Numbered from the stretch's first letter, positions 34,357 to 43,728 are shown. The stretch is DNA of 64,000 nt from UBA5239 sp040394635 (GCA_040394635.1 JBEBRW010000020.1:14896-78895), one strand, 5' to 3'. A program made the numbers and translations. The notes: generated from the sequence alone by a model not told the origin.

Positions 34357-35328
34357 TCACTCGATGCGGCGCAGGATTTCGTCGTAGGCGAACTGGTCCC
34401 ATTCGGGTTTGACGCCGATGCCGGGCAGGTCCGGGTAGTTCTTGAAGATCAGGAAACCGTTGAAGTATTTGAACATGTCGGCGACCCCGGCTTTGATGAT
34501 CTCGTAATCGCCGGTCGGCAGGATCTTCTGGACGTCGATCGGGGACCAGAGCGCGGCGTTGTATTTTGTCAACAGCGCGGCGAGATCGGCCATGTCGTAC
34601 ACGGTCGGCTGGTCGAACTGAAAACAGTTCACCCCGGCCTTCAGCAGCGGTTCGAGGATCTGCCGGTTCTGCCCGCAGGAGTGCATGAAAACCTTGATGC
34701 CGTATTCATGGGCAATGCCGAAGAGCCGAGTATAGAGCTCCCGGAAATACTCATCCCACAGTTGAGGCGAAAACAGCAGTCCTTTCTGCGTGCCCATGTC
34801 CTCTGCGAAGGCAATTCCGTCGGCCCCGGCCTCGCCCGCCGCCCGGAGCAGACCTTCGAAAAAGACACCGAGCTTCTCGTGCAGCTGCTTCAATTCGTCC
34901 GGATATAACAGCATGTCCATGAAGTAAATTTCCATTTTGCGCAGGTAACGCGCCGCGGCGAAGACCCAGCCCGGCAGCCAGAACATACGGAATTTATCGG
35001 GCGCGGCGGCGAAATCCTTTTTCACATGCTCCACGACAGCATCGAAATCGTAGACCGGTATCTTGAAGTCGGCCAGCTGCGCCCAATCCTCAAGGGCCGG
35101 TTTGTAAATTTCGCCGCCGGTGCAGCCGTTCACGGCTCGGTGCCAGATATTGCCCCACATGTCATCGTAAAACTCAAATTCACCCTCGACCCAGCGGCGC
35201 GGCGTATAACCTTCCGGCAGTCCCACACCGCCCCAGACACAATCGTTGATCCGGTCTTCATTGAACGTCAGCCCCGGGCGCGGTCCTTGGTGATCCAGAT
35301 TCGCTTTGATAATTTCGCGTGATGTCAT
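34357..35328 (-). CDS. Uroporphyrinogen decarboxylase-family methyltransferase
   Basis: 323 residues from ATG at 35328 (AAGGA upstream). It opens MTSREIIKANLDHQGPRPG and has GVKPEWDQFAYDEILRR at the end. KVFMHSCGQNRQILEPLLKA carries the HxCG metal-binding motif of MtaA/MtbA-like enzymes, which transfer methyl groups from corrinoids to thiols; genuine heme-pathway HemE lacks it. It probably acts in C1 or methylated-compound metabolism. Divergent from an AraC regulator and separated from metH only by that gene. Confidence 0.83.
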   Translation of the reverse strand: MTSREIIKANLDHQGPRPGLTFNEDRINDCVWGGVGLPEGYTPRRWVEGEFEFYDDMWGNIWHRAVNGCTGGEIYKPALEDWAQLADFKIPVYDFDAVVEHVKKDFAAAPDKFRMFWLPGWVFAAARYLRKMEIYFMDMLLYPDELKQLHEKLGVFFEGLLRAAGEAGADGIAFAEDMGTQKGLLFSPQLWDEYFRELYTRLFGIAHEYGIKVFMHSCGQNRQILEPLLKAGVNCFQFDQPTVYDMADLAALLTKYNAALWSPIDVQKILPTGDYEIIKAGVADMFKYFNGFLIFKNYPDLPGIGVKPEWDQFAYDEILRRIE

Positions 35329-35435
35329 TTTTGCATTTCCTTGATATTTAATTTTTCGATTGTATATTATTATACAGTCAAAAATCGTTTCCAACAATGT
35401 ACCGGATTGACATTATTTTGTAAGGAATTGACATC
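35329..35435. promoter_or_regulatory. Divergent control region, URO-D/AraC pair
   Basis: 107-base AT-rich gap between divergent starts. It must contain both promoters; no distinct operator was recognised. Confidence 0.4.
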
Positions 35436-36326
35436 ATGCAGCGATTCAGTTACTATCGCGCGGCAGAGCCGGAACTGCCGGGGCAACTCCTGGGAGTTTA
35501 CCACAACAAGCGTTTTTACCGTTTTTCGCTGGAGACGTTTCACCTCTATGAAATTCCGGGCGCGGCCCCGGCGAATTACGAGGAACACTGCCACGACGTG
35601 TACCATCTAGTGCTGGTTACCCGCGGCAATAGCATGCGGCTCCATGGAAATGTCATTGAAATGCCGCCCGGGGCGCTGGTCTGGGTATCGCCGGGGGAAT
35701 ACCACAGTTTCGCCTCGGCGAAACAACCGCGCGGCGAATACCACGAAATCACCTTCCGGTTGATGCACCACGGTACCCCGCTGAAGGCCGCATTTCCCGA
35801 GCTGCTGCAGCTCTATTTCGACAAGTTACCCGATATGTCCGCGCGCCCGCTGCTGCTGGACAAAGACGCCTTCGAAACCATGAGCAGCGCTTATGAATCA
35901 CTGGCCGGAGCCTTGCGCCACAACCCGCAGGAAGTGAAAAAACACATTTACAAGCTGCTGGACGGCCTCACCCAAGCCGTCGACAGCGGCCCGCCGGCTG
36001 CACCCGATCCGAACGAACGACTCCATCGTGCCGCCGGGCTCCTGCGCCAGAATCCGGCCAAACCGCTTTCACTGGCGGCCGTAGCCACGCAGTCGGGCAT
36101 GTCGCGCGAATATTTCTGCCGGGAATTCAAAGCATATTACGGAATGGCCCCCATGCAGTTCCGCCGCAACTACCGCCTGGCCCTGACGGCACAGATGCTG
36201 CGCTACAGCGACAAATCGCTCAAGGAAATCGCCGCCGAACTCGGCTACAGCGACATCCAGCACCTGGGCCACACCTTCAAGGAATACGCCGGCATCTCAC
36301 CGCAGCGGTTCCGCCAAAACAATTGA
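35436..36326 (+). CDS. AraC-family regulator
   Basis: 296 residues. The cupin sensor includes YEEHCHDVYHLVLVTRGNSM and PPGALVWVSPGEYHSF (His-rich metal- or sugar-binding strand pair). The C-terminal double helix-turn-helix has LSLAAVATQSGMSREYFCRE and KSLKEIAAELGYSDIQHLGH, ending EYAGISPQRFRQ. AAGGA lies nine bases before the ATG. It is divergent from the URO-D-family methyltransferase, its likely target. Its stop codon lies inside the first heptamer of repeat element B. Confidence 0.9.
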   Translation: MQRFSYYRAAEPELPGQLLGVYHNKRFYRFSLETFHLYEIPGAAPANYEEHCHDVYHLVLVTRGNSMRLHGNVIEMPPGALVWVSPGEYHSFASAKQPRGEYHEITFRLMHHGTPLKAAFPELLQLYFDKLPDMSARPLLLDKDAFETMSSAYESLAGALRHNPQEVKKHIYKLLDGLTQAVDSGPPAAPDPNERLHRAAGLLRQNPAKPLSLAAVATQSGMSREYFCREFKAYYGMAPMQFRRNYRLALTAQMLRYSDKSLKEIAAELGYSDIQHLGHTFKEYAGISPQRFRQNN

Positions 36327-36475
36327 GAATTGAGAATTGAGAATTGAGAATTATGGAGAGAGTTTATCTCTTATCAAAATAAATCAAAATGAAGAGGGTC
36401 AAAGGGATTCTTCCCTTTCCGCCATTCTCAATTCTCAATTCTCAATTCTCAATTCTCAATTCTCAATTCTCAATT
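36321..36475. repeat. Heptamer-flanked palindromic element B
   Basis: Left arm: four AATTGAG plus AATT (36321-36352). Right arm: seven ATTCTCA plus ATT (36424-36475). The 71-base core has AAAGGGA-TTCT-TCCCTTT and, in reverse complement, closely matches the core of element C at 43744-43800. It sits between the convergent AraC and metH genes and might act as a terminator for either, although no T tract follows the hairpin. Confidence 0.8.
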
Positions 36476-36483
36476 ACAGGAAA

Positions 36484-38865
36484 TCAGCGCCCGCTGATTT
36501 CCTGAGCCAACCGCACCGAGGCCATGGCGTCGACCACGTAGTGTGCGCCGATTTCCTCCGCGTAATTGCGGTCGACCACCGCGCCGCCGATCATGAACGG
36601 GATCTGGATGCCGCGTTCACGGGCGAGCGTCACCACTTCCTTCATGCGGACCATGGTGGTGGTCATCAGCGCGGAAAGCCCGACGAGCGCCGCTTTGTGT
36701 TCGAGAGCGGCCTCGATGATCCGCGCGGCAGGGACGTCCTTGCCGAGGTCGATAACGTCGAAACCGTAGTTTTTCAGCATCAGCGACACGATGTTTTTGC
36801 CGATGTCGTGGATATCGCCCTCGACCGTGGCGATCACGATCACGGGACGCACCACGGAGGCCGCGTTATCCTCGGCCAGCAGCGGCTCGAGCACCTGAAA
36901 GCCCTTGCGCATGGTCTCCGCGCTCATCAGCAGCTGCGGCAGGAAATAGGTCTTTTTATCGTAAAGCTCGCCGACCCGGTTGATGCCGGAAATCAGGCAA
37001 TCGTCCATCAGAGTTTTAGCGGAAATACCGCTTTCCAGCGCGGCCTTCACCGCCTGGGCAATGCCGTCTTCGTCGCCGTCGACGACCAGGCGTTTGACGC
37101 GTTCGCCGGGCGTTTCGTTGGCGGCGGGGGTGCGGAGTTTCTCGCCGGAATTGGCGTATTTCGCCACGAAACGGAGCATTTTCGGATCGCGGCCGCAGAG
37201 GGCATCGCCGGCGTCGATCATCGACATCAGCGTTTCATCGGAAGGATTGGCAATCGCCATATTCAGCCCGCGCCCGATGGCCATGCCGAGGAACGCCGCA
37301 TTGATCAGCCCACGGTTCGGCATGCCGAAACTGACGTTCGAGAGCCCGCACAGCGTATTGACCTCGAAATCATGCGCGCACCACTGAATCAGATCCAGCG
37401 CGATCTGCGGCGACTCCGGCGCGGACGACACCGCCATGATCAGCGCATCCACGCAAATATCTTCCTTGTGATAACCATATTTCTGCGCCTCGGCGAAAAC
37501 TTCTTTGACTACGTCGATGCGCCCCTCCACCGTACCGGGAATTCCGCCATCGGTCAGCGGCAGCAGGATGAACATGGCTCCGTATTTGGCGGCAATCGGC
37601 AGGGTCTTTTCGAGCCGCACCTTTTCCGCTGAAATCGAGTTCACCAGCGCGCGGCCGGGGTACACCCGCAGCGCCGCTTCGATCACCTCCGGCTCCACCG
37701 AGTCGATGCACAGCGGGCGGGGACAAATCGGGCCGAGGATCTCCAGGGCTTCGAGCATTTTTTCTTTTTCATTGATGCCGGAAAGGCCGAAATTCACGTC
37801 GAGGATCGCCGCCCCTTTTTCGCTCTGCGACGCGGCGAATTCGCGCACCATGTTCATCGAACCCGCGCGCAGTTCCTCCTGAAACGCCTTTTTGCCGGTG
37901 GGGTTGATCCGCTCGCCAATCACGGCGAAGGGATTCGTGCCGCCCAGCAGGCAGCAGCCGCGCGCCCCGGAAACCGCGCTCAGCGCCTCGCGCAGCGGCG
38001 CTTCCGGTTTGAAACGCCTGGCATTTGCCGCGAGCTCGCGGATATGGTCCGGCGTGGAGCCGCAGCAGCCGCCGATCAGGTTCGCCCCGGCCACGGCCAA
38101 TTCGCCCGCGTAAGCGCCGAACTCGGCGGGGGTCATCTTGAACACCGTCTTGCCGTCGATCAGCTGCGGCAGCCCGGCGTTCGGCTTCGCCACCAGCGGA
38201 ATCGTGGCATACGGTTTGAGCTTGCGGATGACCTTGATCATGTTGTCCGGCCCGGTCGAACAGTTGCAGCCGAAGGCGTCGGCGCCGAGCGCCTGCAAGG
38301 TAATCAGCGCGGACAGCGGATCGTTGCCCATCAGCGAACGCTCGTTTTCATCAAAGGTCATGGTCACGATCAGCGGCAAGTCGCAGCTCTCGCGCACCGC
38401 CAGCACCGCCGCGCGCGTTTCCTGCACATCCATCATGGTTTCGATGGCGAAACCGTCCACTCCGCCGGCCAGCAGGCCAGTGACCTGTTCCTTATAAATA
38501 TCGACCAGTTCCTCGAACGTTCTGGACAAATCCCCGGTGGGGGCGATGTCCCCGAAAACCAGCTTGTCGCCCATGGCTTCACGCGAAATTTTCGCCAGGT
38601 CGCGGTTGATCTCGAAACAACGCTCCGCCAGTCCGAATTCAGCCAGTTTCACGCGGTTGCCGCCGAAGGTGGGGGCATAAACGATGTCCGATCCTGCGTC
38701 GCGGTAAGCACGCTGGATCTCGATGATCGCAGCGGGATTCTCCACGACCCATTGCTCCGGGGATACCCCCTGCGGCATGCCGCGCTTGATCAATTCGGTA
38801 CCGGTAGCGCCGTCAAGGATGAGCATCCTCGACAAAACAAGTTGTCGGAATTCACTTCTGGTCAT
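36484..38865 (-). CDS. metH: Cobalamin-dependent methionine synthase, no reactivation domain
   Basis: 793 residues. The homocysteine-binding barrel (1-300) has the Zn-ligand cysteines in GCNCSTGPD (about 197-206) and GGCCGSTPDHI (about 264-274). The pterin-binding domain starts near 312 with VIGERINPTGKKAF. The cobalamin cap and binding domains follow, with DIHDIGKNIV near 683-692 supplying the His ligand to cobalt. The AdoMet reactivation domain of the E. coli enzyme (about 1,230 residues) is absent, so a separate reactivation protein is needed. GGAGACGAC precedes the ATG. It lies 50 bases after the GH123-like gene, an odd partner for methionine synthesis. Confidence 0.92.
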   Translation of the reverse strand: MTRSEFRQLVLSRMLILDGATGTELIKRGMPQGVSPEQWVVENPAAIIEIQRAYRDAGSDIVYAPTFGGNRVKLAEFGLAERCFEINRDLAKISREAMGDKLVFGDIAPTGDLSRTFEELVDIYKEQVTGLLAGGVDGFAIETMMDVQETRAAVLAVRESCDLPLIVTMTFDENERSLMGNDPLSALITLQALGADAFGCNCSTGPDNMIKVIRKLKPYATIPLVAKPNAGLPQLIDGKTVFKMTPAEFGAYAGELAVAGANLIGGCCGSTPDHIRELAANARRFKPEAPLREALSAVSGARGCCLLGGTNPFAVIGERINPTGKKAFQEELRAGSMNMVREFAASQSEKGAAILDVNFGLSGINEKEKMLEALEILGPICPRPLCIDSVEPEVIEAALRVYPGRALVNSISAEKVRLEKTLPIAAKYGAMFILLPLTDGGIPGTVEGRIDVVKEVFAEAQKYGYHKEDICVDALIMAVSSAPESPQIALDLIQWCAHDFEVNTLCGLSNVSFGMPNRGLINAAFLGMAIGRGLNMAIANPSDETLMSMIDAGDALCGRDPKMLRFVAKYANSGEKLRTPAANETPGERVKRLVVDGDEDGIAQAVKAALESGISAKTLMDDCLISGINRVGELYDKKTYFLPQLLMSAETMRKGFQVLEPLLAEDNAASVVRPVIVIATVEGDIHDIGKNIVSLMLKNYGFDVIDLGKDVPAARIIEAALEHKAALVGLSALMTTTMVRMKEVVTLARERGIQIPFMIGGAVVDRNYAEEIGAHYVVDAMASVRLAQEISGR

Positions 38866-38915
38866 GTCGTCTCCTGCTTTTTATCCCGGTAATATATCAC
38901 AGGAGACGTTATTAT

Positions 38916-41183
38916 TCAACGTATATTCAGCGATTCTATGGCTTCGGCCACGCTGCGCCGCCAGGCGCGGATCGCCTCCGGATCGGTGGAGTACTCGTAG
39001 CCGTTCTTCACCAGCGACTCCGGGATTTCGAGCGCTTTCGCCGCCTCCGGCCCGGCTTTCGCCACTGCGCGCTTCAGCAGTTCATGATACCAATGGTCCT
39101 CGACGCCGTCGCGGTAATTCTCCAGCCGGATCGTCGGCAGTATCCGGTAATCCCGCCCCGGCACCAGCAGATTCCCCTCTTCCGTGTCGCCCGGATAAGT
39201 ACCCGGGTCCCAATCGGTGCGCGGACCGTATTCCACCGGATGGTGATCCGGCTTGCGCCAGGAAGCAATGGACCAGTACAGGAAACCGTCCGGCTGGTAC
39301 TTCGCAGTCATCGCTCCCATGAAAATCCGGGGGGTGGCCGCCGGTACTTCCAGCATGAACGTCGGATGCGGCGGACGCGGAAAATTGCAGACGTACCACC
39401 ATACTTCCTTGCCCTTTTTGCGCAGAGCCTTGACCATGGAAGGATTGTCGATGTATTTGCCGGCGATCGGCACCCACGCGTCCACATAATCGAACATCGG
39501 GTCGTCCGCGCCGTTGAAGCGGATTGTCGTCATGATCTTGAGATCCGGGTAGTTTTCCTTGACGAATTTCACCACTTTCAGCGAAGCGGCATCGGAGTGG
39601 CCCTCGTCGAAACAGTACAGATACGCCTTGTCATAAATACCGAGTTTCTTCGCCACCGGAATCCACTGGTCGAGATGCTTGCGCAACCGCTCGATCAAGT
39701 CGTCTACTGCCTGGTTCGCCTCTACTTTTTTGTCCAGCACCGCATAGGCGATGGTGAAGCTTTTCAGGATTCCCGCATCGGCCTGCTTCTTCCAGATATC
39801 GAAAAAGCGCTGCTCATGGTAATTCGGCCAGCGATACATGCGGTCGTAAGTGATTTTGTACTCCGCTCCGACTCGGACCAGCTCGTCATAAATCCGTTTT
39901 TTCGAGGCGTCATCTTTGGCTTTATAAGGCGCGGTCATCCGGGGTTCGTCGAATTCGAAAATCGTCGGCAGCACCGCGCCCTCCGGCAACGAGAAACCGT
40001 ACACCTTGACCTCCACCGGGAACGAATACGGCTTGAGGTTGTCACCGGTCACCTTGACCGTACCCGTATAAATGCCGGGAGCCGCGTTCGCCGGAGTTTT
40101 GAGCCGCACCCAGAACGGCACCGTTTCGCCCGCCTTGACCTCGGCCGTCTGCTGGTAGTCGATGATGAAATCCGGGTACCAGCCGGTATAAATCGTCCGA
40201 TACATCACCGGTTTGGTTTCCGCGTGCCCGACCACCGCGCAACTGGCGGCGATCTCCGCCCCGCCGGGTCCGGTGAGCTTGTCCAGCGAGACCCGCACGT
40301 TCTTCAAATCCGCCCCGCCGCCGCAGATGACGGTCTGGAAGCTCTCGTATTCGTTGCCCGCCATCTCCAGCCGCACGTTCTCCGCCGGTTTCATGGCAAA
40401 CGACATTTCGCTCAGAAATACCGACGTCATCGAATCGGCCACGCCAACCCCGTAGTCCCCCGCCGTCCTGGCGGCTACCTCGCGCACCGAAGCGCTACGC
40501 GCCACAACGCCCAGCGCCTTCCCGGTGCTTTCAGCCAACGCCTTGAATGCGACCATATCATCATACGCGGCGTTCTTTCCCTTGACCTTAGCATATGCCC
40601 GGTCGAGAGTGCTTTTCAGTTCGCTCACCTGCTTTTGTTCGTCGGCATTCAAATTTTCCAGCTTCATCGGCGCCATCAGCGCGTTCGGGTCGAACACCAG
40701 CTCCAGTTTGTGAATTTTGAAGCTGAATGTCTCCATCGCCGGATGTGTCAGCGCCAGCCGGAAACTCTCGATTTTCCCGAAGTCGATATTCTGAAATCCG
40801 ATGAGCGATCTCACCACCCGGTGCCGGCTCCCTTTCTGGAACAGCGTACTATCCCACGTCGCGGCTTTATTGGCGTCAACCAACTGCATTCCGAGCGTGA
40901 AGCCCGGCCCGGAAATGTGCTCGATATCCGCCACCAGATGAGTGACGAAGCCCAGCTTGCCGCCGTTCAGCGAACCGTCTTCCTTCGCATAAAAATAGAG
41001 CGAGGCGTTTTTCTCCGGGTTCTTCGTGATCGTGCAGACCACCTCTTTGCGCGGGGTAACGGTTGTTTTCAGGCCATGATACTCGGTGACGCCGGACTTT
41101 TTGTCCAGAATTTCCTGCTTCAAATCGTAAGCCTGGATAGCGCTGATCGCAATCATGGCCGCAGTAAAGATCAATTTCTTCAT
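38916..41183 (-). CDS. Secreted GH123/DUF4091-like glycosidase, cassette 4
   Basis: 755 residues with a signal peptide (MKKLIFTAAMIAISAIQAYD). The middle contains the GH123-type layout: a beta-sandwich (VRLEMAGNEYESFQTVICGG, FWVRLKTPANAAPGIYTGTV) then a barrel with the YCFDEGHSD strand near 520-528, where the Asp-Glu pair fits the substrate-assisted mechanism of GH123 beta-N-acetylgalactosaminidases. It ends in IRLENYRDGVEDHWYHELL, the usual DUF4091 tail. GGAGGC lies before the ATG, 15 bases after the prepilin-like gene. Confidence 0.8.
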   Translation of the reverse strand: MKKLIFTAAMIAISAIQAYDLKQEILDKKSGVTEYHGLKTTVTPRKEVVCTITKNPEKNASLYFYAKEDGSLNGGKLGFVTHLVADIEHISGPGFTLGMQLVDANKAATWDSTLFQKGSRHRVVRSLIGFQNIDFGKIESFRLALTHPAMETFSFKIHKLELVFDPNALMAPMKLENLNADEQKQVSELKSTLDRAYAKVKGKNAAYDDMVAFKALAESTGKALGVVARSASVREVAARTAGDYGVGVADSMTSVFLSEMSFAMKPAENVRLEMAGNEYESFQTVICGGGADLKNVRVSLDKLTGPGGAEIAASCAVVGHAETKPVMYRTIYTGWYPDFIIDYQQTAEVKAGETVPFWVRLKTPANAAPGIYTGTVKVTGDNLKPYSFPVEVKVYGFSLPEGAVLPTIFEFDEPRMTAPYKAKDDASKKRIYDELVRVGAEYKITYDRMYRWPNYHEQRFFDIWKKQADAGILKSFTIAYAVLDKKVEANQAVDDLIERLRKHLDQWIPVAKKLGIYDKAYLYCFDEGHSDAASLKVVKFVKENYPDLKIMTTIRFNGADDPMFDYVDAWVPIAGKYIDNPSMVKALRKKGKEVWWYVCNFPRPPHPTFMLEVPAATPRIFMGAMTAKYQPDGFLYWSIASWRKPDHHPVEYGPRTDWDPGTYPGDTEEGNLLVPGRDYRILPTIRLENYRDGVEDHWYHELLKRAVAKAGPEAAKALEIPESLVKNGYEYSTDPEAIRAWRRSVAEAIESLNIR

Positions 41184-41198
41184 CGTACTGCCTCCAGG

Positions 41199-41846
41199 TT
41201 ACTTGGTGGGGTTGAAAAATGAGCTGTACCAGGGCGTCAGAACGTTGTCCAGTGTTTTCAGCTTGAGCTCGCTGCTGGCCATGAATGCGGCATGCCCGTC
41301 CGCATAGCCGATGGCGGCGCCGTTGCTGTGCCGCATGGAGTCCTGATAATAAGCGGTGAAAACACCGCCGCTGTAAAAATTATACGCACTGATGACCCGT
41401 TGATGGTCGGCGGAGTCCATGAGATACATGTTCTCCGACGGGAACTTGGCCTTGTGTAATTTGATCGGAGCCACAGGGATCGAGCAGAACAAATTATTGG
41501 CCCCGTAATCGATATCCCACCAATTTTCATAGGGTCCCTTGGCGGATGGGCACATAAAATCTTTGGTCGGGCGACTATTCAAATCCGCCGTCTTCATCCC
41601 CAGTCCTTCAACATAGAATTGATACCAGGCCTCCGTACCGCTTTTCTGAACCGGCCCCCAGCCGTCGTTGCCATCCGCATAAGAGATCACGCCAATACCA
41701 ATCTGCTTGATATTGTTCAAGCAAGCGGTACTTTTCGCCTTTTCCCGCGCCTTGTTCAGCGCCGGCAGCAGCATCGCAGCCAGGATCGCTATGATTGCAA
41801 TTACAACCAGCAACTCTATAAGTGTAAATAATTTCTTGCCCGTCAT
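41199..41846 (-). CDS. Prepilin-type (pseudopilin-like) protein, cassette 4
   Basis: 215 residues opening MTGKKLFTLIELLVVIAIIA with Glu5, then LPALNKAREKAKSTACLNNI. C-terminal MRHSNGAAIGYADGHAAFM gives the His...DGH element. Leu stands immediately before the mature Phe. The signal-helix DNA (41794-41829) is identical over 36 bases to that of the cassette-6 gene and uses AT-ending codons rare in the surrounding genes. AAGGAG precedes the ATG. It follows the GntR-type regulator by 17 bases. Confidence 0.87.
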   Translation of the reverse strand: MTGKKLFTLIELLVVIAIIAILAAMLLPALNKAREKAKSTACLNNIKQIGIGVISYADGNDGWGPVQKSGTEAWYQFYVEGLGMKTADLNSRPTKDFMCPSAKGPYENWWDIDYGANNLFCSIPVAPIKLHKAKFPSENMYLMDSADHQRVISAYNFYSGGVFTAYYQDSMRHSNGAAIGYADGHAAFMASSELKLKTLDNVLTPWYSSFFNPTK

Positions 41847-41863
41847 TTTATGACTCCTTGTTT

Positions 41864-42943
41864 TTAATTGGTTAATCCGGTTTTTCTTATCACTAAATCG
41901 GTTGCAATTTTGATGATATGGCGGTGCGGCGTCGGGTGTTTGATCCGGTCCAGCAGCAGCTTTGCCGCGGTTTCCGAGGCCTCGATCCAGGGGTGGTGCA
42001 CCGTGGTCATCCGCGGCTCGCCGAACGGGCTGAAACCGTAATCTTCGAGGTTGTCGCAGCTGACGAATTCATAATCGTGTCCAGCGTCCAGCCCGGCGGC
42101 GTCGAACGCATTCAGCAGGATGGCACTGAGAATATCGGACGTGGAAAATACCAGTTTGCCTTGAATATGCTTCGCTGCTTTCGTCGCCAGTTTGTAATTG
42201 GATATCTCGCAGCCAGTCTCCCAATCGGCTTCAAGCCGCTCGACTTGTTCCTGCCGGACGCCCGCCGCCAACAACATTTCGATAAACGTTTCCGCCCGGA
42301 ATACACCATTCCGGTGCGATTCGCAAATCACCAGAATTTGACGGTTTTCCAAGTCCTTGATCCGTCCGATGATATCGCGGTAGGCCGCCTTGTAATCCCA
42401 AGTCACCTGGTTAAATGTGGTGTCAACAATATAGTCCGTTTGGAACATCACCACCGGATAGCCAAAACTCAGGAGAATTTCCTCCGTATCCGCATCATAG
42501 CTGCCCCCGGACAGCAACACACCGTCCAGATGCCCGAATTCGCGCTTCATAATCTCGGGATTGCTGAGATCGCAATAAGGAATGATCTGCGGCTCCACAT
42601 TGTGACTGCGGAAGTAATTCAGCGCCCGCTCCGTATAGTTGCGCAGCGATTCATTGCTGAACTTCATTTCGCTGGCCAGTCCCACCGACAATTTACAGCC
42701 GCGCCGCGGCTCCGCCGATTCCTTGACATAAGTGCCGCTACCCTTCACCCGGTACAGCAGCCCCTCGTCGACCAGCCGCGCCACCGCGCGGTCCGCCGTC
42801 AGCGTCGATACTCCGTAGTGCCCGGCCAGTTCGCGGGTGGACATGATCGGCGTGCCGCTCGCGAGCTTGCGCTCGCTGATTTCCCGCCGCAGACCGTCCG
42901 CCACATCCTGTACTCTGATTTTCCGCACTGTTGAAGTTATCAT
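41864..42943 (-). CDS. GntR-type regulator with LacI-like sensor domain, cassette 4
   Basis: 359 residues from ATG at 42943. The in-frame upstream TTG at 43012 is rejected because a promoter lies there. The winged helix (LRREISERKLASGTPIMSTR, ELAGHYGVSTLTADRAVARL, YRVKGSGTYV) is GntR-like. The rest is a periplasmic-binding-protein sensor (KLSVGLASEMKFSNESL, GHLDGVLLSGGSYDADTEE, DYEFVSCDNLEDYGFSPF). This mix is common in carbohydrate regulators such as AraR. It leads the cassette and overlaps its own operator region. Confidence 0.9.
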   Translation of the reverse strand: MITSTVRKIRVQDVADGLRREISERKLASGTPIMSTRELAGHYGVSTLTADRAVARLVDEGLLYRVKGSGTYVKESAEPRRGCKLSVGLASEMKFSNESLRNYTERALNYFRSHNVEPQIIPYCDLSNPEIMKREFGHLDGVLLSGGSYDADTEEILLSFGYPVVMFQTDYIVDTTFNQVTWDYKAAYRDIIGRIKDLENRQILVICESHRNGVFRAETFIEMLLAAGVRQEQVERLEADWETGCEISNYKLATKAAKHIQGKLVFSTSDILSAILLNAFDAAGLDAGHDYEFVSCDNLEDYGFSPFGEPRMTTVHHPWIEASETAAKLLLDRIKHPTPHRHIIKIATDLVIRKTGLTN

Positions 42944-43012
42944 AAACTGTATTACTATATCCCTATTGGTTTCTCTATAGTTTATAATAACTTCAAATCG
43001 TGGTTTTGTCAA
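42931..43012 (-). promoter_or_regulatory. GntR cassette-4 promoter with paired operators
   Basis: On the minus strand, TTGACA (43007-43012) and TATTAT (42984-42989) are 17 bases apart. Two AGTT-N6-AACT palindromes, 42979-42992 (over the -10 box) and 42935-42948 (over the start codon), have centres 44 bases apart and sit within a larger inverted repeat, 42931-42950 against 42977-42996, matching at 18 of 20 positions. This is a clear autoregulation design. Confidence 0.75.
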
Positions 43013-43031
43013 TACCCTTCGGATCGAAAAA

Positions 43032-43715
43032 TCAGATAATTTCGTTGCAAGTTCCTATCAACTGTATTACTTGCAGATTTTCGGGGTAAGTGACTTTGAG
43101 GTTCAGCGCGGGGCTGATCACCATTTTCACCGGATAACCGGCTTCGGCCATGACTCCGGCGTCGTCCGTGAAGTTGTTCGCGGCGCGGCGATAGGCGTCC
43201 TCCAGCAGCGAACGCCGGAAGATCTGAGGTGTTTCCACGCTCCACAGTTCACTGCGGTCGACCGTGGCGGTGATGAAGTTTTCGCGGTCGATTTTTTTGA
43301 TGGTGTCCGGCACCGGCTTGCCGGGAACCGCGCCGCCGCATTCGCGGGCGGCCGCCAGGCATTGCCGGAAAAGCCCGGCGGTGGCAAGCGGCCGGGCGGC
43401 GTCATGCACCGCCACGTAGCGGACGGCCTTCGGCAGGGCTTTCAGCCCGTTCCGCACCGAATCGGTACGCTCGGCGCCGCCGGTGACCACCCGCAGCGGG
43501 TACTCCGGCCAGTGCCACTCCAGCGCCGCGCAGAACTCCGCCTCCAGCGCCGCCGGCACCACCAGCACGGCGTGCTCCGGCGGACACAATTCCGCAAAGG
43601 TCCGGATCGAACGCAGAAACAGCGGTTCGCCGTTCAGATCGGCAAAAAGTTTGTTGCCGCCGAAACGGCTGCTGCTCCCGCCCGCCGCAAAAATTATTCC
43701 AATATCATTCATCAT
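43032..43715 (-). CDS. ispD: 2-C-methyl-D-erythritol 4-phosphate cytidylyltransferase
   Basis: Third step of the MEP isoprenoid pathway: CTP plus methylerythritol phosphate gives CDP-methylerythritol. 227 residues, normal length. The nucleotide-binding IIFAAGGSSSRFGGNKLFAD opens the protein, followed by VVTGGAERTDSVRNGL, VAVHDAARPL and TVDRSELWSVETPQIFRR, then NFTDDAGVMAEAGYPV, all IspD signatures. No Shine-Dalgarno is visible before the tandem ATG codons, and repeat element C begins 14 bases upstream, so its leader is unusual. No ispF is adjacent. Confidence 0.95.
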   Translation of the reverse strand: MMNDIGIIFAAGGSSSRFGGNKLFADLNGEPLFLRSIRTFAELCPPEHAVLVVPAALEAEFCAALEWHWPEYPLRVVTGGAERTDSVRNGLKALPKAVRYVAVHDAARPLATAGLFRQCLAAARECGGAVPGKPVPDTIKKIDRENFITATVDRSELWSVETPQIFRRSLLEDAYRRAANNFTDDAGVMAEAGYPVKMVISPALNLKVTYPENLQVIQLIGTCNEII

Positions 43716-43728
43716 TTACTTTATTAAT

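Noticed and set aside
34357..35328. Annotation as heme-pathway uroporphyrinogen decarboxylase
   Set aside because: The HxCG metal motif and the AraC neighbour fit the corrinoid methyltransferase branch; no heme genes are nearby.
36424..36475. Possible CRISPR array
   Set aside because: The units are 7 bases in direct tandem with no spacers; this is a heptamer array.
38866..38915. Cobalamin riboswitch upstream of metH
   Set aside because: Only 50 bases separate metH from the gene before it, too little for a cobalamin riboswitch, and no B12-box-like sequence was seen.
39084..41222. 712-codon plus-strand frame opposite the GH123-like gene
   Set aside because: Same antisense effect; no domain, no Shine-Dalgarno, and it runs across the full coding region of a convincing enzyme.
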